From Micromussa lordhowensis (lineage: Eukaryota; Cnidaria; Anthozoa; Scleractinia; Lobophylliidae): 64,000 nucleotides of DNA. Position numbers and translations under genes: made by a program. The stretch is taken from NCBI GenBank assembly GCA_964020085.1, contig OZ026599.1, positions 30,690,274-30,754,273 of the forward strand, in the 5' to 3' direction. Shown one piece after another: positions 13,180 through 26,600 of the stretch; the stretch's first letter is position 1; every line of letters begins with the position of its first letter. The notes beneath the pieces are model-generated. The model made no database searches and was not told the origin of the DNA. It was given only the letters and a program-made list of their open reading frames with translations.

Positions 13180-15730
13180 TAGGATTTCCTTGAAGTGCTA
13201 ACCTAGCAGAACATTTAACTAGAAACCGCGCCTCTTAAAGTGCCCGTGAAGCCGAGCTATGTCAAATTTGCCAAGGGGACCCCCAGCTCGCGTTTTCTGA
13301 AGTTCTGCAAAGTTGGGACCAGGGGAAACTACTGCAAAAAGAAGGCCAAAATAAACACCCTGGCGCCAATGCCATCATGTCGTAACTAAGATTTCCTTAA
13401 AGTGCCAACCTAGCAGAACATTTTGCTGCAAACCGCGCCTCTTAAAGTGCCCGTGAAGCCGAGCTATGTCAAATTTGCCAAGGGGACCCCCAGCGCGCGT
13501 TTTCTGAAATTCTGCAAAGTTGGGACCAGGGGAAACAACTGCAAAAAGAAGGCCAAAAAAAACACCCTGGCGCCAATGCCATCATGTCCTAGCTAAGATT
13601 TCCTTGAAGTGCCAACCTAGCAGAACATTTTGCTGCAAACCGCGCCTCTTAAAGTGCCCGTGAAGCCGAGCTATGTCAAATTTGCCAAGAAGACCCCCAG
13701 CGCGCGTTTTCTGAAATTCTGCAAAGTTGGGACCAGGGGAAACTACTGCAAAAAGAAGGCCAGAAAAAACACCCTGGCGCCAATGCCATCATGTCCTAAG
13801 TAAAATTTTCTTGAAGTGCCAACCTAGCAGAACATTTTGCTGCAAACCGCGCCTCTTAAAGTGCCCGTGAAGCCGAGCTATGACAAATTTGCCAAGGAGA
13901 CCCCCAGCGCGCGTTTTCTGAAATTCTGCAAAGTTGGGACCAGGGGAAACTACTGCAAAAAGAAGGCCAGAAAAAACACCCTGGCGCCAATGCCATCATG
14001 TCTTAACTTAAATTTCCTTAAAGTGCCAACCCAGCAGAACATTTTGCTGGAAACCGCGCCTCTTAAAGTGCCCGTGAAGCGGAGCTATGTCAAATTTGCC
14101 AAGGGGACCCCCAGCGCGCGTTTTCTGAAATTCTGCAAAGTTGGGACCAGGGGAAACTACTGCAAAAAGAAGGCCAAAAAAAACACCCTCGCGCCAATGC
14201 CATCATGTCTTAACTAGGATTTCCTTGAAGTGCCAACCTAGCAAAACATTTTGCTGCAAACCGCGCCTCTTAAAATGCCCGTGAAGCCGAGCTATGTCAA
14301 ATTTGCCAAGGGGACCCCCAGCGCGCGTTTTCTGAAATTCTGCAAAGTTGGGACCAGGGGAAACTACTGCAAAAAGAAGGCCAGAAAGAACACCCTGGCG
14401 CCAATGCCATCATGTCTTAACTAGGATTTCCTTGAAGTGCTAACCTAGCAGAACATTTAACTAGAAACCGCGCCTCTTAAAGTGCCCGTGAAGCCGAGCT
14501 ATGTCAAATTTGCCAAGGGGACCCCCAGCTCGCGTTTTCTGAAGTTCTGCAAAGTTGGGACCAGGGGAAACTACTGCAAAAAGAAGGCCAAAATAAACAC
14601 CCTGGCGCCAATGCCATCATGTCGTAACTAAGATTTCCTTAAAGTGCCAACCTAGCAGAACATTTTGCTGCAAACCGCGCCTCTTAAAGTGCCCGTGAAG
14701 CCGAGCTATGTCAAATTTGCCAAGGGGACCCCCAGCGCGCGTTTTCTGAAATTCTGCAAAGTTGGGACCAGGGGAAACAACTGCAAAAAGAAGGCCAGAA
14801 AAAACACCCTGGCGCCAATGCCATCATGTCCTAGCTAAGATTTCCTTGAAGTGCCAACCTAGCAGAACATTTTGCTGCAAACCGCGCCTCTTAAAATGCC
14901 CGTGAAGCCGAGCTATATCAAATTTGTCAAGGGGACCCCCAGCGCGCGTTTTCTGAAATTCTGCAAAGTTGGGACCAGGGGAAACTACTGCAAAAAGAAG
15001 GCCAAAAAAAACACCCTGGCACCAATGCCATCATGTCCTAACGACAATTTCCTTAAAGTGCCAACCTAGCAGAACATTTTGCTGCAAACCGCGCCTCTTA
15101 AAGTGCCCGTGAAGCCGAGCTATGTCAAATTTGCCAAGAAGACCCCCAGCGCGCGTTTTCTGAAATTCTGCAAAGTTGGGACCAGGGGAAACTACTGCAA
15201 AAAGAAGGCCAGAAAAAACACCCTGGCGCCAATGCCATCATGTCCTAAGTAAAATTTTCTTGAAGTGCCAACCTAGCAGAACATTTTGCTGCAAACCGCG
15301 CCTCTTAAAGTGCCCGTGAAGCCGAGCTATGACAAATTTGCCAAGGAGACCCCCAGCGCGCGTTTTCTGAAATTCTGCAAAGTTGGGACCAGGGGAAACT
15401 ACTGCAAAAAGAAGGCCAGAAAAAACACCCTGGCGCCAATGCCATCATGTCTTAACTTAAATTTCCTTAAAGTGCCAACCCAGCAGAACATTTTGCTGGA
15501 AACCGCGCCTCTTAAAGTGCCCGTGAAGCGGAGCTATGTCAAATTTGCCAAGGGGACCCCCAGCGCGCGTTTTCTGAAATTCTGCAAAGTTGGGACCAGG
15601 GGAAACTACTGCAAAAAGAAGGCCAAAAAAAACACCCTCGCGCCAATGCCATCATGTCTTAACTAAGATTTCCTTGAAGTGCCAACCTAGCAAAACATTT
15701 TGCTGCAAACCGCGCCTCTTAAAATGCCCG
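13180..15730 (+). repeat. Local 6/7-monomer tandem duplication
   Basis: About 13,180-13,600 matches 14,422-14,845 at 1,242 bp (6 monomers), and about 13,600-14,280 matches 15,050-15,730 at 1,449 bp (7 monomers). The second copy contains one extra monomer (about 14,846-15,052) with AAAATGCCC, CTATATC and TTTGTCAAG. Shared markers include CATTTAACTAG, CCCAGCTCGCG, GTCGTAACTAAG, TCCTAGCTAAG, CCAAGAAGACC, GTCCTAAGTAAAA, CTATGACAAA and GAAGCGGAGC. Copy 2 of the super-unit (22-23.4 kb) has only one version, with the extra monomer. Confidence 0.8.
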
Positions 15731-18349
15731 TGAAGCCGAGCTATGTCAAATTTGCCAAGGGGACCCCCAGCGCGCGTTTTCTGAAATTCTGCAAAGTTGG
15801 GACCAGGGCAAACTACTGCAAAAAGAAGGCCAGATAAAACACCCTTGCGCCAATGCCATCATGTCCTAACTAAGATTTCTTTAAAGTGCCAACCTAGCAG
15901 AACATTTTGCTGCAAACCGCGCTTCTTAAAGTGCCCGTGAAGCCGAGCTATGTCAAATTTGCCAAGGGGACCCCCAGCGCGCGTTTTCTGAAATTCTGCA
16001 AAGTTGGGACCAGGGGAAACTACTGCAAAAAGAAGGCCAGAAAAAACACCCTGGCGCCAATGCCATCATGTCGTAACTAAAATTTCCTTAAAGTGCCAAC
16101 CTAGCACAACATTTTGCTGCAAACCGCGCCTCTTAAAGTGCCCGTGAAGCCGAGCTATGTCAAATTTGCCAAGGGGACCCCCAGCGCGCGTTTTCTGAGA
16201 TTCTGCAAAGTTGGGACCAGGGGAAACTACTGCAAAAAGAAGGCCAGAAAACACACCATGGCGCAAATGCCATCATGTCCTAACCAAAATTTCCTTAAAG
16301 TGCCAACCTAGCAGAACATTTTGGTGCAAACCGCGCCTCTTAAAGTGCCCGTGAAGCCGAGCTATGTCCAATTTGCCAAGGGGACCCCCAGCGCGCGTTT
16401 TCTGAAATTCTGCAAAGTTGGGACCAGGGGAAACTACTCCAAAAAGAAGGCCAGAGAAAACACCCTGGCGCCAATGCCATCATGTCCTAACTAAGATTTT
16501 CTTGAAGTGCCAACCTAGCAAACATTTTGCTGCAAACGGCGCCTCTTAAAGTGCCCGTGAAGCCGAGCTATGTCAAATTTGCCAAGGAGACCCCTAGCGC
16601 GCGTTTTCTGAAATTCTGCAAAGTTGGGACCAGGGGAAACTACTGCAAAAAGAAGGCCAGAAAAAACACCCTGGCGCCAATGCCATCATGTCCTAACTAC
16701 AATTTCCTTAAAGTGCCAACCTAGCAGAACATTTTGCTGCAAACCGCGCTTCTTAAAGTGCCCGTGAAACCGAGCTATGTCAAATTTGCCAAGGGGACCC
16801 CCAGCGCGCGTTTTCTGAAATTCTGCAAAGTTGGGACCAGGGGAAACTACTGCAAAAAGAAAGCCAGAGAAAACACCCTTGCGCCAATGCCATCATGTCT
16901 TAACTAAGATTTCCTTGAAGTGCCAACCTAGCAGAACATTTAACTGCAAACCGCGCCTCTTAAAGTGCCCGTGAAGCCGAGCTATGTCAAATTTGCCAAG
17001 GGGACCCCCAGCGCGCGTTTTCTGAAATTCTGCAAAGTTGGGACCAGGGGAAACTACTGCAAAAAGAAGGCCAAAAAAAACACCCTCGCGCCAATGCCAT
17101 CATGTCCTAACTACAATTTCCTAGAAGTTCTAACGTAGCAGAACATTTTGCTGCAAACCGCGCCTCTTAAAGTGCCCGTGAAGCCGAGCTATGTCAAATT
17201 TGCCAAGGGGACCCCCAGCGCGCGTTTTCTGAAATTCTGCAAAGTTGGGACCAGGGGAAACTACTGCAAAAAGAAAGCCAGAGAAAACACCCTTGCGCCA
17301 ATGCCATCATGTCTTAACTAGGATTTCCTTGAAGTGCCAACCTAGCAGAACATTTAACTGCAAACCGCGCCTCTTAAAGTGCCCGTGAAGCCGAGCTATG
17401 TCAAATTTGCCAAGGGGACCCCCAGCGCGCGTTTTCTGAAATTCTGCAAAGTTGGGACCAGGGGAAACTACTGCAAAAAGAAGGCCAAAAAAACACCCTC
17501 CCGCCAATGCCATCATGTCCTAACTAGGATTTCCTTGAAGTGCCAACGTAGCAGAACATTTTGCTGCAAACCGCGCCTCTTAAAGTGCCCGTGAAGCCGA
17601 GCTATGTCAAATTTGCCAAGGGGACCCCCAGCGCGCGTTTTCTGAAATTCTGCAAAGTTGGGACCAGGGGAAACTACTGCAAAAAGAAGGCCAGAAGAAA
17701 CACCCTGGCGCCAATGCCATCATGTGCTAACTAAGATTTCTTTAAAGTGCCAACCTAGCAGAACATTTTGCTGCAAACCGCGCTTCTTAAAGTGTCCGTG
17801 AAGCCAAGCTATCTCAAATTTGCCAAGGGGACCCCCAGCGCGCGTTTTCTGAAATTCTGCAAAGTTGGGACCAGGGGAAACTACTGCAAAAAGAAGGCCA
17901 GAAAAAACACCCTGGCGCCAATGCCATCATGTTCTAACTATGATTTCCTTGAAGTGCCAACCTAGCAGAACATTTTGCTGCAAACCGCGCCTCTTAAAGT
18001 GCCCGTGAAGCCGAGCTATGTCCAATTTGCAAGGGGACCCCCAGCGCGCGTTTTCTGAAATTCTGCAAAGTTGGGACCAGGGGAAACTACTCCAAAAAGA
18101 AGGCCAGAGAAAACACCATGGCGCCAATGCCACCATGTCCTAACTAAGATTTTCTTGAAGTGCCAACCTAGCAAACATTTTGCTGCAAACGGCGCCTCTT
18201 AAAGTGCCCGTGAAGCCGAGCTATGTCAAATTTGCCAAGGAGACCCCTAGCGCGCGTTTTCTGAAATTCTGCAAAGTTGGGACCAGGGGAAACTACTGCA
18301 AAAAGAAGGCCAGAAAAAACACCCTGGCGCCAATGCCATCATGTCCTAA

Positions 18350-18570
18350 CTAAGATTTCCTTAAAGTGCCAACCTAGCAGAATATTTTGCTGCAAACCGC
18401 GCCTCTTAAAGTGCCCGTGAAGCCGAGCTATGTCAAATTTGCCAAGGGGACCCCCAGCGCGCGTTTTCTGAGATTCTGCAAAGTTGGGACCAGGGGAAAC
18501 TACTGCAAAAAGAAGGCCAGAAAAAAACACCCTGGCGCCAATGCCATCATGTATTAACTACCATTTCCTT
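18350..18570 (+). repeat. Hybrid monomer (one-monomer contraction)
   Basis: This monomer starts with the AGAATATTTTGC variant and ends with TGAGATTCTGC, AAAAAAACACCC and ACTACCATTT. In the related copies at about 26,630-27,050 and 57,480-57,900 those two sets sit on two successive monomers, separated by GGCCGGAGAAAAC and CATTTAACTGC. The simplest reading is an unequal exchange inside the conserved part of the monomer that removed exactly one unit. The reverse (a gain in an ancestor of the other two copies) is possible. Confidence 0.8.
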
Positions 18571-18585
18571 GATGTGCCAACCTAG

Positions 18586-20655
18586 CAGAACATTTTGCTG
18601 CAAACCGCGCCTCTTAAAGTGCCCGTGAAGCCGAGCTATGTCAAATTTGCCAAGGGGTCCCCCAGCGCGCGTTTTCTGAAATTCTGCAAAGTTGGGACCA
18701 GGGGAAACTACTGCAAAAAGAAGGCCAGAAAGAACACCATGGCGCCAATGCCATCATGTCTTAACTAGAATTTCCTGGAAGTGCTAACCTAGCAGAACAT
18801 TTTGCTGCAAACCGCGCCTCTTAAAGTGCCCGTGAAGCCGAGCTATGTCAAATTTGCCAAGGGGACCCCCAGCGCGCGTTTTCTGAAATTCTGCAAAGTT
18901 GGGACCAGGGGAAACTACTGCAAAAAGAAGGCCAGAGAAAACACCCTGGTGCCAATGCCATCATGTCTTAACTAAGATTTCCTTGAAGTGCCAACCTAGC
19001 AGAACATTTTACTGCAAACCGCACCTCTTAAAGTGCCCGTGAAGCCGAGCTATGTCAAATTTGCCAAGGGGACCCCCAGCGCGCGTTTTCTGAAATTCTG
19101 CAAAGTTGGGACCAGGGGAAACTACTGCAAAAAGAAGGCCAAAATAAACACCCTGGCGCCAATGCCATCATGTCCTAACTAGGATTTCCTTGAAGTGTCA
19201 ACCTAGCAGAACATTTTGCTGCAAACCGCGCCTCTTAAAGTGCCCGTGAAGCCGAGCTATGTCAAATTTGCCAAGGGGACCCCCAGCGCGCGTTTTCTGA
19301 AATTCTGCAAAGTTGGGACCAGGGGAAACTACTGCAAAAACAAGGCCAGAAAAAACACCCTGGCGCCAATGCCATCATGTCCTAACTAGGATTTCCTTGA
19401 AGTGCCAACCTAGCAAAACATTTTGCTGCAAACCGCGCTTCTTAAAGTGCCCGTGAAGCCGAGCTATGTCAAATTTGCCAAGGGGACCCCCAGCGCGCGT
19501 TTTCTGAAATTCTGCAAAGTTGGGACCAGGGGAAACTACTGCAAAAAGAAGGCCAGAAAGAACACCCTGGCGCCAATGCCATCATGTCTTAACTACGATT
19601 TCCTTGAAATGCCAACCTAGCAGAACATTTTGCTGCAAACCGCGCCTCTTAAAGTGCCCGTGAAGCCGAGCTATGTCAAATTTGCCAAGGGGTCCCCCAG
19701 CGCGCGTTTTCTGAAATTCTGCAAAGTTGGGACCAGGGGAAACTACTGCAAAAAGAAGGCCAGAAAGAACACCATGGCGCCAATGCCATCATGTCTTAAC
19801 TAGAATTTCCTGGAAGTGCTAACCTAGCAGAACATTTTGCTGCAAACCGCGCCTCTTAAAGTGCCCGTGAAGCCGAGCTATGTCAAATTTGCCAAGGGGA
19901 CCCCCAGCGCGCGTTTTCTGAAATTCTGCAAAGTTGGGACCAGGGGAAACTACTGCAAAAAGAAGGCCAGAGAAAACACCCTGGTGCCAATGCCATCATG
20001 TCTTAACTAAGATTTCCTTGAAGTGCCAACCTAGCAGAACATTTTACTGCAAACCGCGCCTCTTAAAGTGCCCGTGAAGCCGAGCTATGTCAAATTTGCC
20101 AAGGGGACCCCCAGCGCGCGTTTTCTGAAATTCTGCAAAGTTGGGACCAGGGGAAACTACTGCAAAAAGAAGGCCAAAATAAACACCCTGGCGCCAATGC
20201 CATCATGTCCTAACTAGGATTTCCTTGAAGTGTCAACCTAGCAGAACATTTTGCTGCAAACCGCGCCTCTTAAAGTGCCCGTGAAGCCGAGCTATGTCAA
20301 ATTTGCCAAGGGGACCCCCAGCGCGCGTTTTCTGAAATTCTGCAAAGTTGGGACCAGGGGAAACTACTGCAAAAAGAAGGCCAGAAAAAACACCCTGGCG
20401 CCAATGCCATCATGTCCTAACTAGGATTTCCTTGAAGTGCCAACCTAGCAAAACATTTTGCTGCAAACCGCGCTTCTTAAAGTGCCCGTGAAGCCGAGCT
20501 ATGTCAAATTTGCCAAGGGGACCCCCAGCGCGCGTTTTCTGAAATTCTGCAAAGTTGGGACCAGGGGAAACTACTGCAAAAAGAAGGCCAGAAAGAACAC
20601 CCTGGCGCCAATGCCATCATGTCTTAACTACGATTTCCTTGAAATGCCAACCTAG
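18586..20655 (+). repeat. Five-monomer tandem duplication joining two higher-order families
   Basis: 18,586-19,620 is repeated at 19,621-20,655 (offset exactly 1,035 bp, 5 x 207). Order within each: a monomer with GGGGTCCCCCAG and CACCATGGCG, a monomer with CTGGTGCCAATG, a CATTTTACTGC monomer ending in AAAATAAAC, a GTGTCAACC monomer, and an AGCAAAACATT/GCGCTTCTT monomer ending CTACGATTTCC. The first two belong to the family that precedes the a-f units at 27 and 58 kb; the rest belong to the 12-monomer family. Few differences exist between the copies (AAAAACAAGG near 19,336; GCACCTC near 19,021), so the duplication looks recent. Confidence 0.82.
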
Positions 20656-23600
20656 CAGAACATTTAACTGGAAACCGCGCCTCTTAAAGTGCCCGTGAAG
20701 CCGAGCTATGTCAAATTTGCCAAGGGGACCCCCAGCGCGCGTTTTCTGAAATTCTGCAAAGTTGGGACCAGGGAAAACTACTGCAAAAAGAAGGCCAAAA
20801 TAAACACCCTGGCGCCAATGCCATCATGTCCTAACTAGGATTTCCTTGAAGTGTCAACCTAGCAGAACATTTTGCTGCAAACCGCGCTTCTTAAAGTGCC
20901 CGTGAAGCCGAGCTATGTCAAATTTGCCAAGGGGACCCCCAGCGCGCGTTTTCTGAAATTCTGCAAAGTTGGGACCAGGGGAAACTACTGCAAAAAGAAG
21001 GCCAGAAAAAACACCCTGGCGCCAATGCCATCATGTCCTAACTAGGATTTCCTTGAAGTGTTAACCTAGCAAAACATTTTGCTGCAAACCGCGCTTCTTA
21101 AAGTGCCCGTGAAGCCGAGCTATGTCAAATTTGCCAAGGGGACCCCCAGCGCGCGTTTTCTGAAATTCTGCAAAGTTGGGACCAGGGGAAACTACTGCAA
21201 AAAGAAGGCCAGAAAGAACACCCTGGCGCCAATGCCATCATGTCTTAACTAGGATTTCCTGGAAGTGCCAACCTAGCAGAACATTTCGCTGCAAACCGCG
21301 CCTCTTAAAGTGCCCGTGAAGCCGAGCTATGTCAAATTTGCCAAGGGGACCCCCAGCGCGCGTTTTCTGAAATTCTGCAAAGTTGGGACCAGGGAAAACT
21401 ACTGCAAAAAGAAGGCCAGAAAAAACACCCTGGCGCCAATGCCATCATGTCCTACTTAGGATATCCTTAAAGTGCCAACCTAGCAGAACATTTTGCTGCA
21501 AATTGCGCCTCTTAAAGTGCCCGTGAAGCCGAGCTATGTCAAATTTGCCAAGGGGACCCCCAGCGCGCGTTTTCTGAAATTCTGCAAAGTTGGGACCAGG
21601 GGAAACTACTGCAAAAAGAAGGCCAAACAAACACCCTGGCGCCAATGCCATCATGTCCTAACTAGCATTTCCTTAAAGTGCCAACCTAGCAGAACATTTT
21701 GCTGCAAACCGCGCCTCTTAAAGTGCCCGTGAAGCCGCGCTATGTCAAATTTGCCAAGGAGACCCCCAGCGCGCGTTTTCTGAAATTCTGCAAAGTTGGG
21801 ACCAGGGGAAACTACTGCAAAAAGAAGGCCAGAAAAAACACCCTGGCGCGAATGGCATCATATCTTAACTTAAATTTCCTTAAAGTGCCAACCCAGCGGA
21901 ACATTTTGCTGCAAACCGCGCCTCTTAAAGTGCCCGTGAAGCCGAGCTATGTCAAATTTGCCAAGGGGACCCCCAGCGCGCGTTTTCTGAAATTCTGCAA
22001 AGTTGGGACCAGGGGAAACTACTGCAAAAAGAAGGCCAGAAAGAACACCCTGGCGCCAATGCCATCATGTCTTAACTAGGATTTCCTTGAAGTGCTAACC
22101 TAGCAGAACATTTAACTAGAAACCGCGCCTCTTAAAGTGCCCGTGAAGCCGAGCTATGTCAAATTTGCCAAGGGGACCCCCAGCTCGCGTTTTCTGAAGT
22201 TCTGCAAAGTTGGGACCAGGGGAAACTACTGCAAAAAGAAGGCCAAAATAAACACCCTGGCGCCAATGCCATCATGTCGTAACTAAGATTTCCTTAAAGT
22301 GCCAACCTAGCAGAACATTTTGCTGCAAACCGCGCCTCTTAAAGTGCCCGTGAAGCCGAGCTATGTCAAATTTGCCAAGGGGACCCCCAGCGCGCGTTTT
22401 CTGAAATTCTGCAAAGTTGGGACCAGGGGAAACAACTGCAAAAAGAAGGCCAGAAAAAACACCCTGGCGCCAATGCCATCATGTCCTAGCTAAGATTTCC
22501 TTGAAGTGCCAACCTAGCAGAACATTTTGCTGCAAACCGCGCCTCTTAAAATGCCCGTGAAGCCGAGCTATATCAAATTTGTCAAGGGGACCCCCAGCGC
22601 GCGTTTTCTGAAATTCTGCAAAGTTGGGACCAGGGGAAACTACTGCGAAAAGAAGGCCAAAAAAAACACCCTGGCACCAATGCCATCATGTCCTAACGAC
22701 AATTTCCTTGAAGTGCCAACCTAGCAGAACATTTTGCTGCAAACCGCGCCTCTTAAAGTGCCCGTGAAGCCGAGCTATGTCAAATTTGCCAAGAAGACCC
22801 CCAGCGCGCGTTTTCTGAAATTCTGCAAAGTTGGGACCAGGGGAAACTACTGCAAAAAGAAGGCCAGAAAAAACACCCTGGCGCCAATGCCATCATGTCC
22901 TAAGTAAAATTTTCTTGAAGTGCCAACCTAGCAGAACATTTTGCTGCAAACCGCGCCTCTTAAAGTGCCCGTGAAGCCGAGCTATGACAAATTTGCCAAG
23001 GAGACCCCCAGCGCGCGTTTTCTGAAATTCTGCAAAGTTGGGACCAGGGGAAACTACTGCAAAAAGAAGGCCAGAAAAAACACCCTGGCGCCAATGCCAT
23101 CATGTCTTAACTTAAATTTCCTTAAAGTGCCAACCCAGCAGAACATTTTGCTGGAAACCGCGCCTCTTAAAGTGCCCGTGAAGCGGAGCTATGTCAAATT
23201 TGCCAAGGGGACCCCCAGCGCGCGTTTTCTGAAATTCTGCAAAGTTGGGACCAGGGGAAACTACTGCAAAAAGAAGGCCAAAAAAAACACCCTCGCGCCA
23301 ATGCCATCATGTCTTAACTAGGATTTCCTTGAAGTGCCAACCTAGCAAAACATTTTGCTGCAAACCGCGCCTCTTAAAATGCCCGTGAAGCCGAGCTATG
23401 TCAAATTTGCCAAGGGGACCCCCAGCGCGCGTTTTCTGAAATTCTGCAAAGTTGGGACCAGGGGAAACTACTCCAAAAAGAAGGCCAGAGAAAACACCTT
23501 GGCGCCAATGCCATCATGTCCTAACTAAGATTTTCTTGAAGTGCCAACCTAGCAAACATTTTGCTGCAAACGGCGCCTCTTAAAGTGCCCGTGAAGCCGA

Positions 23601-26600
23601 GCTATGTCAAATTTGCCAAGGAGACCCCTAGCGCGCGTTTTCTGAAATTCTGCAAAGTTGGGACCAGGGGAAACTACTGCAAAAAGAAGGCCAGAAAAAA
23701 CACCCTGGCGCCAATGCCATCATGTCCTAACTACAATTTCCTTGAAGTGCCAACCTAGCAGAACATTTTGCTGCAAACCGCGCTTCTTAAAGTGCCCGTG
23801 AAACCGAGCTATGTCAAATTTGCCAAGGGGACCCCCAGCGCGCGTTTTCTGAAATTCTGCAAAGTTGGGACCAGGGGAAACTACTGCAAAAAGAAAGCCA
23901 GAGAAAACACCCTTGCGCCAATGCCATCATGTCTTAACTAAGATTTCCTTGAAGTGCCAACCTAGCAGAACATTTAACTGCAAACCGCGCCTCTTAAAGT
24001 GCCCGTGAAGCCGAGCTATGTCAAATTTGCCAAGGGGACCCCCACCGCGCGTTTTCTGAAATTCTGCAAAGTTGGGACCAGGGCAAACTACTGCAAAAAG
24101 AAGGCCAGATAAAACACCCTTGCGCCAATGCCATCATGTCCTAACTAAGATTTCTTTAAAGTGCCAACCTAGCAGAACATTTTGCTGCAAACCGCGCTTC
24201 TTAAAGTGCCCGTGAAGCCGAGCTATGTCAAATTTGCCAAGGGGACCCCCAGCGCGCGTTTTCTGAAATTCTGCAAAGTTGGGACCAGGGGAAACTACTG
24301 CAAAAAGAAGGCCAGAAAAAACACCCTGGCGCCAATGCCATCATGTCGTAACTAAAATTTCCTTAAAGTGCCAACCTAGCACAACATTTTGCTGCAAACC
24401 GCGCCTCTTAAAGTGCCCGTGAAGCCGAGCTATGTCAAATTTGCCAAGGGGACCCCCAGCGCGCGTTTTCTGAGATTCTGCAAAGTTGGGACCAGGGGAA
24501 ACTACTGCAAAAAGAAGGCCAGAAAACACACCATGGCGCAAATGCCATCATGTCCTAACCAAAATTTCCTTAAAGTGCCAACCTAGCAGAACATTTTGGT
24601 GCAAACCGCGCCTCTTAAAGTGCCCGTGAAGCCGAGCTATGTCCAATTTGCCAAGGGGACCCCCAGCGCGCGTTTTCTGAAATTCTGCAAAGTTGGGACC
24701 AGGGGAAACTACTCCAAAAAGAAGGCCAGAGAAAACACCCTGGCGCCAATGCCATCATGTCCTAACTAAGATTTTCTTGAAGTGCCAACCTAGCAAACAT
24801 TTTGCTGCAAACGGCGCCTCTTAAAGTGCCCGTGAAGCCGAGCTATGTCAAATTTGCCAAGGAGACCCCTAGCGCGCGTTTTCTGAAATTCTGCAAAGTT
24901 GGGACCAGGGGAAACTACTGCAAAAAGAAGGCCAGAAAAAACACCCTGGCGCCAATGCCATCATGTCCTAACTACAATTTCCTTGAAGTGCCAACCTAGC
25001 AGAACATTTTGCTGCAAACCGCGCTTCTTAAAGTGCCCGTGAAACCGAGCTATGTCAAATTTGCCAAGGGGACCCCCAGCGCGCGTTTTCTGAAATTCTG
25101 CAAAGTTGGGACCAGGGGAAACTACTGCAAAAAGAAAGCCAGAGAAAACACCCTTGCGCCAATGCCATCATGTCTTAACTAAGATTTCCTTGAAGTGCCA
25201 ACCTAGCAGAACATTTAACTGCAAACCGCGCCTCTTAAAGTGCCCGTGAAGCCGAGCTATGTCAAATTTGCCAAGGGGACCCCCAGCGCGCGTTTTCTGA
25301 AATTCTGCAAAGTTGGGACCAGGGGAAACTACTGCAAAAAGAAGGCCAAAAAAAACACCCTCGCGCCAATGCCATCATGTCCTAACTAGGATTTCCTAGA
25401 AGCTCTAACGTAGCAGAACATTTTGCTGCAAACCGCGCCTCTTAAAGTGCCCGTGAAGCCGAGCTATGTCAAATTTGCCAAGGGGACCCCCAGCGCGCGT
25501 TTTCTGAAATTCTGCAAAGTTGGGACCAGGGGAAACTACTGCAAAAAGAAAGCCAGAGAAAACACCCTTGCGCCAATGCCATCATGTCTTAACTAGGATT
25601 TCCTTGAAGTGCCAACCTAGCAGAACATTTAACTGCAAACCGCGCCTCTTAAAGTGCCCGTGAAGCCGAGCTATGTCAAATTTGCCAAGGGGACCCCCAC
25701 CCCCCCTTTTTTCTTAAATTCTGCAAAGTTGGGACCAGGGGAAACTACTGCAAAAAGAAGGCCAAAAAAACACCCTCCCGCCAATGCCATCATGTCCTAA
25801 CTAGGATTTCCTTGAAGTGCCAACGTAGCAGAACATTTTGCTGCAAACCGCGCCTCTTAAAGTGCCCGTGAAGCCGAGCTATGTCAAATTTGCCAAGGGG
25901 ACCCCCAGCGCGCGTTTTCTGAAATTCTGCAAAGTTGGGACCAGGGGAAACTACTGCAAAAAGAAGGCCAGAAGAAACACCCTGGCGCCAATGCCATCAT
26001 GTGCTAACTAAGATTTCTTTAAAGTGCCAACCTAGCAGAACATTTTGCTGCAAACCGCGCTTCTTAAAGTGTCCGTGAAGCCAAGCTATCTCAAATTTGC
26101 CAAGGGGACCCCCAGCGCGCGTTTTCTGAAATTCTGCAAAGTTGGGACCAGGGGAAACTACTGCAAAAAGAAGGCCAGAAAAAACACCCTGGCGCCAATG
26201 CCATCATGTTCTAACTAGGATTTCCTTGAAGTGCCAACCTAGCAGAACATTTTGCTGCAAACCGCGCCTCTTAAAGTGCCCGTGAAGCCGAGCTATGTCC
26301 AATTTGCAAGGGGACCCCCAGCGCGCGTTTTCTGAAATTCTGCAAAGTTGGGACCAGGGGAAACTACTCCAAAAAGAAGGCCAGAGAAAACACCATGGCG
26401 CCAATGCCACCATGTCCTAACTAAGATTTTCTTGAAGTGCCAACCTAGCAAACATTTTGCTGCAAACGGCGCCTCTTAAAGTGCCCGTGAAGCCGAGCTA
26501 TGTCAAATTTGCCAAGGAGACCCCTAGCGCGCGTTTTCTGAAATTCTGCAAAGTTGGGACCAGGGGAAACTACTGCAAAAAGAAGGCCAGAAAAAACACC

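Larger units (their letters stand above)
11281..20229 (+). repeat. Super-unit copy 1, about 8.9 kb (43 monomers)
   Basis: The stretch beginning with the GTGTCAAC monomer near 11,333 reappears at 20,230 (offset 8,897 bp), giving two successive copies of a super-repeat. Contents in order: 12-monomer-family monomers including the TTTCGCTGC (12,387) and GATATCC (about 12,555) types, then a local 6/7-monomer duplication. These are followed by monomers with 1-bp deletions (AGCAAACATT near 16,522 and 18,171; CAATTTGCAAGG near 18,025), then a 5-monomer tandem duplication at the end. The offset falls to 7,655 bp near 15 kb and rises to 8,275-8,277 bp near 16-18 kb, so copies 1 and 2 differ by whole-monomer gains or losses. 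Confidence 0.8.

Noticed and set aside
13199..13210. Telomere-like CTAACC pieces in GTGCTAACCTAGC variants
   Set aside because: They are single-base variants of GTGCCAACC in isolated monomers, with no tandem telomeric hexamers or heptamers.
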